From contig DVJG01000178.1 of assembly GCA_018710805.1 (NCBI GenBank), positions 1 to 16,564 on the forward strand: 16,564 nt of DNA, given 5' to 3'. The DNA is from Candidatus Faecousia faecipullorum (GTDB lineage: Bacteria > Bacillota > Clostridia > Oscillospirales > Oscillospiraceae). Positions 14,907-16,564 of the stretch are shown here, in pieces (the stretch's first letter is position 1; each line of letters starts with the position of its first letter). Position numbers and translations under genes: made by a program. Under the pieces are notes generated by a model, which did no database searches, was not told the DNA's origin, and saw nothing but the letters and a program-made list of their open reading frames with translations.

Positions 14907-15046
14907 GTAATAAAGAAGGCTGAACATCCGCCTCACCGTAAGCTTACGCGAAACGGTCCATATTTTCCCTTCCCCTAGGGGCTTTGGGAGGATTTGTGCG
15001 GGTGCTTTGGCATCCGCTTTTTGCTGTTTATTTGGAGGTGCTTACC
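14907..15046 (+). ncRNA. infC operon leader, probable L20 (RplT) autoregulatory leader
   Basis: A leader of about 140 nt lies between the promoter and infC. It has a perfect 12-bp palindrome, CGTAAGCTTACG, at 14937-14948, a CCCCTAGGGG block near 14972-14981, and a complete intrinsic terminator at 14998-15022. In Firmicutes this operon is repressed by L20 through premature termination in the leader; the layout here matches. I could not align it to the L20-leader covariance model, so the RNA family call is by context. Confidence 0.6.
14998..15022 (+). terminator. Intrinsic terminator (attenuator) in the infC leader
   Basis: GCGGGTGC (14998-15005) pairs with GCATCCGC (15010-15017) with one G-U, loop UUUG, then UUUUU at 15018-15022. 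It lies inside the leader, 25 nt before the infC start codon, so it must be read through for expression: an attenuator. Confidence 0.82.
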
Positions 15047-15049
15047 ATC
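15034..15049 (+). promoter_or_regulatory. Ribosome binding site and AUC start of infC
   Basis: GGAGG at 15034-15038 is followed 8 nt later by ATC at 15047-15049, where the conserved IF3 sequence begins (AKLDHQLNEEIRD). No ATG lies at a suitable spacing. The in-frame GTG at 15038 overlaps the GGAGG itself and the in-frame TTG at 14984 lies before the attenuator. Confidence 0.7.
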
Positions 15050-15565
15050 GCAAAGTTAGACCATCAGCTCAATGAGGAGATCCGGGACAAGGAGATCCGG
15101 CTCATCGGCGCCGACGGCGCTCAGCTGGGCATCGTGTCCGCTGCCCAGGCCAACGCCATGGCCGAGGAGCAGGGAATGGATCTGGTGAAAATTTCGCCCA
15201 ACGCCGTTCCCCCCGTGTGCAAGATCATGGATTATTCCAAGTTCTGCTTCGATCAGAAGAAGCGGGAGAAGGAAGCCCGGAAGAATCAGCGGGTGGTGGA
15301 GATCAAGGAGATCCGCATGAGCCCCAGCATCGACACCAACGACCTGGACACCAAGGTCCGCGCCGCCCAGAAGTTCCTGGCAGACGGCAACCGGGTGAAG
15401 GTCAGCGTCCGTTTCCGCGGCCGCGAAATGGCCCATACCAATCTGGGCGAGAAGCTCCTGCTGGACTTCGCTGACAAATGCTCCGAGATCGCGGCCATGG
15501 AGAAGAATCCCAAGCTGGAAGGCCGCTTCATGGCGATGTTCCTGACCCCTAAGAACAACAAGTAA
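15047..15565 (+). CDS. infC: Translation initiation factor IF-3
   Basis: A 172-residue IF3, normal length for Firmicutes. The N-terminal domain begins with NEEIRDKEIRLIGADG and ends around KISPNAVPPVCKIMDYSKF. The lysine-rich linker helix FDQKKREKEARKNQ leads into the C-terminal domain with VEIKEIRMSPSIDTNDLDTK and FLADGNRVKVSVRFRGRE. It binds the 30S subunit, keeps it from joining 50S too early and checks the initiator codon and tRNA. The gene starts with ATC, a codon IF3 itself discriminates against, which is the known autoregulatory device for infC (AUU/AUC/AUA starts). It is the first gene of the infC-rpmI-rplT operon, which is also controlled by the leader attenuator. Confidence 0.95.
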   Translation: MAKLDHQLNEEIRDKEIRLIGADGAQLGIVSAAQANAMAEEQGMDLVKISPNAVPPVCKIMDYSKFCFDQKKREKEARKNQRVVEIKEIRMSPSIDTNDLDTKVRAAQKFLADGNRVKVSVRFRGREMAHTNLGEKLLLDFADKCSEIAAMEKNPKLEGRFMAMFLTPKNNK

Positions 15566-15601
15566 TTACGAAACCAATGATTATGGAAGGAGAACCTACC
15601 T

Positions 15602-15799
15602 ATGCCCAAGCTTAAGACTCACAGCGGCGCTAAGAAGAGATTCAACCTGACCCAGTCCGGTAAGGTCAAGAGAGCCCGCGCTTTTAAGAGCCACATCCTG
15701 ACCAAGAAGACCACCAAGCGTACCCGCCGTCTGCGTACCACCGCATACGCCGACATGACCAATGTCGATGCGATCAAGAAAATGATCCCGTACAAGTAA
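15602..15799 (+). CDS. rpmI: 50S ribosomal protein L35
   Basis: A 65-residue, very basic protein with the L35 pattern: MPKLKTHSGAKKRF at the start, the SGKVKRARAFKSHILTKKT stretch and the closing VDAIKKMIPYK. Length is standard (64-66). It is part of the large ribosomal subunit. It lies between infC and rplT, the invariant order in bacteria, 36 bp after infC, with AAGGAG nine bases before ATG. Confidence 0.97.
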   Translation: MPKLKTHSGAKKRFNLTQSGKVKRARAFKSHILTKKTTKRTRRLRTTAYADMTNVDAIKKMIPYK

Positions 15800-15821
15800 G
15801 GCAGAAGGAGGATACTGAAAA

Positions 15822-16178
15822 ATGGCAAGAGTTAAAGGCGCAATGATGACGCGCAAAAGAAGAAATGCTACCCTGAAGCTGGCCAAGGGCTACTGGGGTT
15901 CCAAGTCCAAGCACTTCAAGATGGCCAAGCAGCAGGTCATGAAGTCCGGCAACTACGCTTTCAAGGGCCGCAAGCTGAAGAAGCGTGACTACCGCCGCCT
16001 GTGGATCACCCGTATCAGCGCTTCCGTCGCTCCCTACGGCATGAACTACTCCACCTTCATGAACGGCATCAAGAAGGCCGGCATTGAGATGAACCGCAAG
16101 AGCCTGTCCGAGATGGCTATCCAGGACACCGCCGCTTTTGCAGCTGTCGTCGAGAAGGCCAAGGCTGCTCTGAACTAA
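15822..16178 (+). CDS. rplT: 50S ribosomal protein L20
   Basis: A 118-residue protein with full-length L20 features: MARVKGAMMTRKRRNATLKLAKGYWG at the basic N-terminus, SKHFKMAKQQVMKSGNYAFKGRKLKKRDYRRLWI in the middle, and the globular C-terminal part ISASVAPYGMNYSTFMNGIKKAGIEMNRK. L20 is an early 23S rRNA-binding assembly protein and the translational or transcriptional repressor of its own operon through the leader RNA. GGAGG lies ten bases before ATG. It is last in the operon, followed by a strong terminator. Confidence 0.97.
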   Translation: MARVKGAMMTRKRRNATLKLAKGYWGSKSKHFKMAKQQVMKSGNYAFKGRKLKKRDYRRLWITRISASVAPYGMNYSTFMNGIKKAGIEMNRKSLSEMAIQDTAAFAAVVEKAKAALN

Positions 16179-16185
16179 AAATTTT

Positions 16186-16216
16186 GACCCTGCTGACATT
16201 CCAGCAGGGTCATTTT
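16186..16216 (+). terminator. Rho-independent terminator of the infC-rpmI-rplT operon
   Basis: A perfect 10-bp stem, GACCCTGCTG (16186-16195) and CAGCAGGGTC (16202-16211), loop ACATTC, followed by ATTTT. It begins 8 bases past the rplT stop. Confidence 0.92.
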
Positions 16217-16238
16217 GCACTTGGAAGGAGGCGAGGAA

Positions 16239-16564
16239 ATGAAAAACAAACTGCTTAGAATCATGGCTGCTCTTGTGGTTCTCCTTGGCGTATGGTTTCT
16301 GCTGGAAGGAGGCTTCCGGGTCTCCACCGCTGGCATTGACGCGCTGGAAACGCTGATTCCAAAGGAACTCAATGTGGAGTTCCCTGCCCTGGCGGTGGAC
16401 AGCTCCAAAGGCGATGTGATTTTGGCAGTCTACCAGGACCAGCGCAATGATGACGTGATCTACATCCTGGAATATGGCAAAAACACCCTCTTTGACCGAT
16501 ATGCCCTGTGGGAGTGGGATACCTGGCACAAATCTGAGGGTTCCTACGATAGCGTCATTTCCTC
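16239..16564 (+). CDS. Unknown protein with N-terminal membrane anchor, cut by window edge
   Basis: ATG 16239 follows GGAGG by 7 bases; 108 codons are visible without a stop. The N-terminus MKNKLLRIMAALVVLLGVWFLL is a short basic start plus a hydrophobic segment, that is, an uncleaved signal anchor or signal peptide without a lipobox cysteine. The exported part continues FRVSTAGIDALETLIPKELNVEFPALAVDSSKGDVILAVYQD and then a Tyr/Trp-rich stretch (YALWEWDTWHKSEGSYDS). I do not recognise the family. It lies 23 bp after the rplT terminator; no promoter is evident in that gap, so it may depend on read-through or a promoter inside the terminator region. Confidence 0.7.
   Translation, partial: MKNKLLRIMAALVVLLGVWFLLEGGFRVSTAGIDALETLIPKELNVEFPALAVDSSKGDVILAVYQDQRNDDVIYILEYGKNTLFDRYALWEWDTWHKSEGSYDSVIS

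Noticed and set aside
14984..15046. TTG or GTG starts giving a longer IF3
   Set aside because: The extra residues would be encoded by the attenuator hairpin and the Shine-Dalgarno itself, and IF3 proteins do not have such an extension.

Overview
The window is a high-GC Firmicutes chromosome segment, most likely from an anaerobic endospore-forming clostridium of the Oscillospirales (Oscillospiraceae-like). The evidence is the gene set and order: recJ, rel, dtd, an MBL hydrolase, hemZ, spoVB, hup and rqcP run in series; ytvI and UPF0735 (PheB-like) genes are present; infC, rpmI and rplT follow an attenuator leader. The sporulation genes, strong AAGGAGG-type ribosome binding sites and sigma-A-type promoters agree. 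No rRNA, tRNA, CRISPR array, prophage or complete insertion sequence was seen.

Layout. Positions 1-1254 (minus) hold the N-terminal 418 codons of a cytoplasmic GH13 alpha-glucan hydrolase that runs off the left edge. Positions 1255-1668 are non-coding and mostly inverted repeats: at least seven hairpins in 270 bp, bounded by two copies of one palindrome. Positions 1669-12003 (minus) form a compact nine-gene series in the order recJ, rel, dtd, MBL hydrolase, hemZ, a degenerate amidohydrolase, spoVB, hup, rqcP. A clear promoter lies at 12026-12054. Most junctions are 2-23 bp or overlapping, with the Shine-Dalgarno of one gene placed on the stop codon of the previous one; only the 118-bp gap before hup is larger. 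Positions 12163-13224 (minus) encode a YtvI-like membrane protein with its own terminator.

The plus strand begins at 13288 with a promoter for an HTH-plus-ACT protein. Next comes a terminator, then an aspartate kinase made of the catalytic domain only. A 167-bp MITE-like inverted repeat ends 10 bp before the -35 box of the infC-rpmI-rplT operon. That operon has a leader with an intrinsic terminator (the L20-attenuation arrangement) and an apparent AUC start codon for IF3. A terminator at 16186-16216 closes it. A membrane-anchored protein of unknown function starts at 16239 and is cut by the right edge.

How the genes fit together. The minus-strand operon joins DNA repair (RecJ), the stringent response (Rel), translation quality control (Dtd, RqcP), nucleoid structure (HU) and a sporulation-linked flippase (SpoVB). 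The plus-strand half is translation machinery plus aspartate-family amino acid metabolism. The items most worth a second look are the amidohydrolase that keeps its fold signature but has lost its catalytic residues, the hairpin array at 1398-1667, and the MITE beside the infC promoter.
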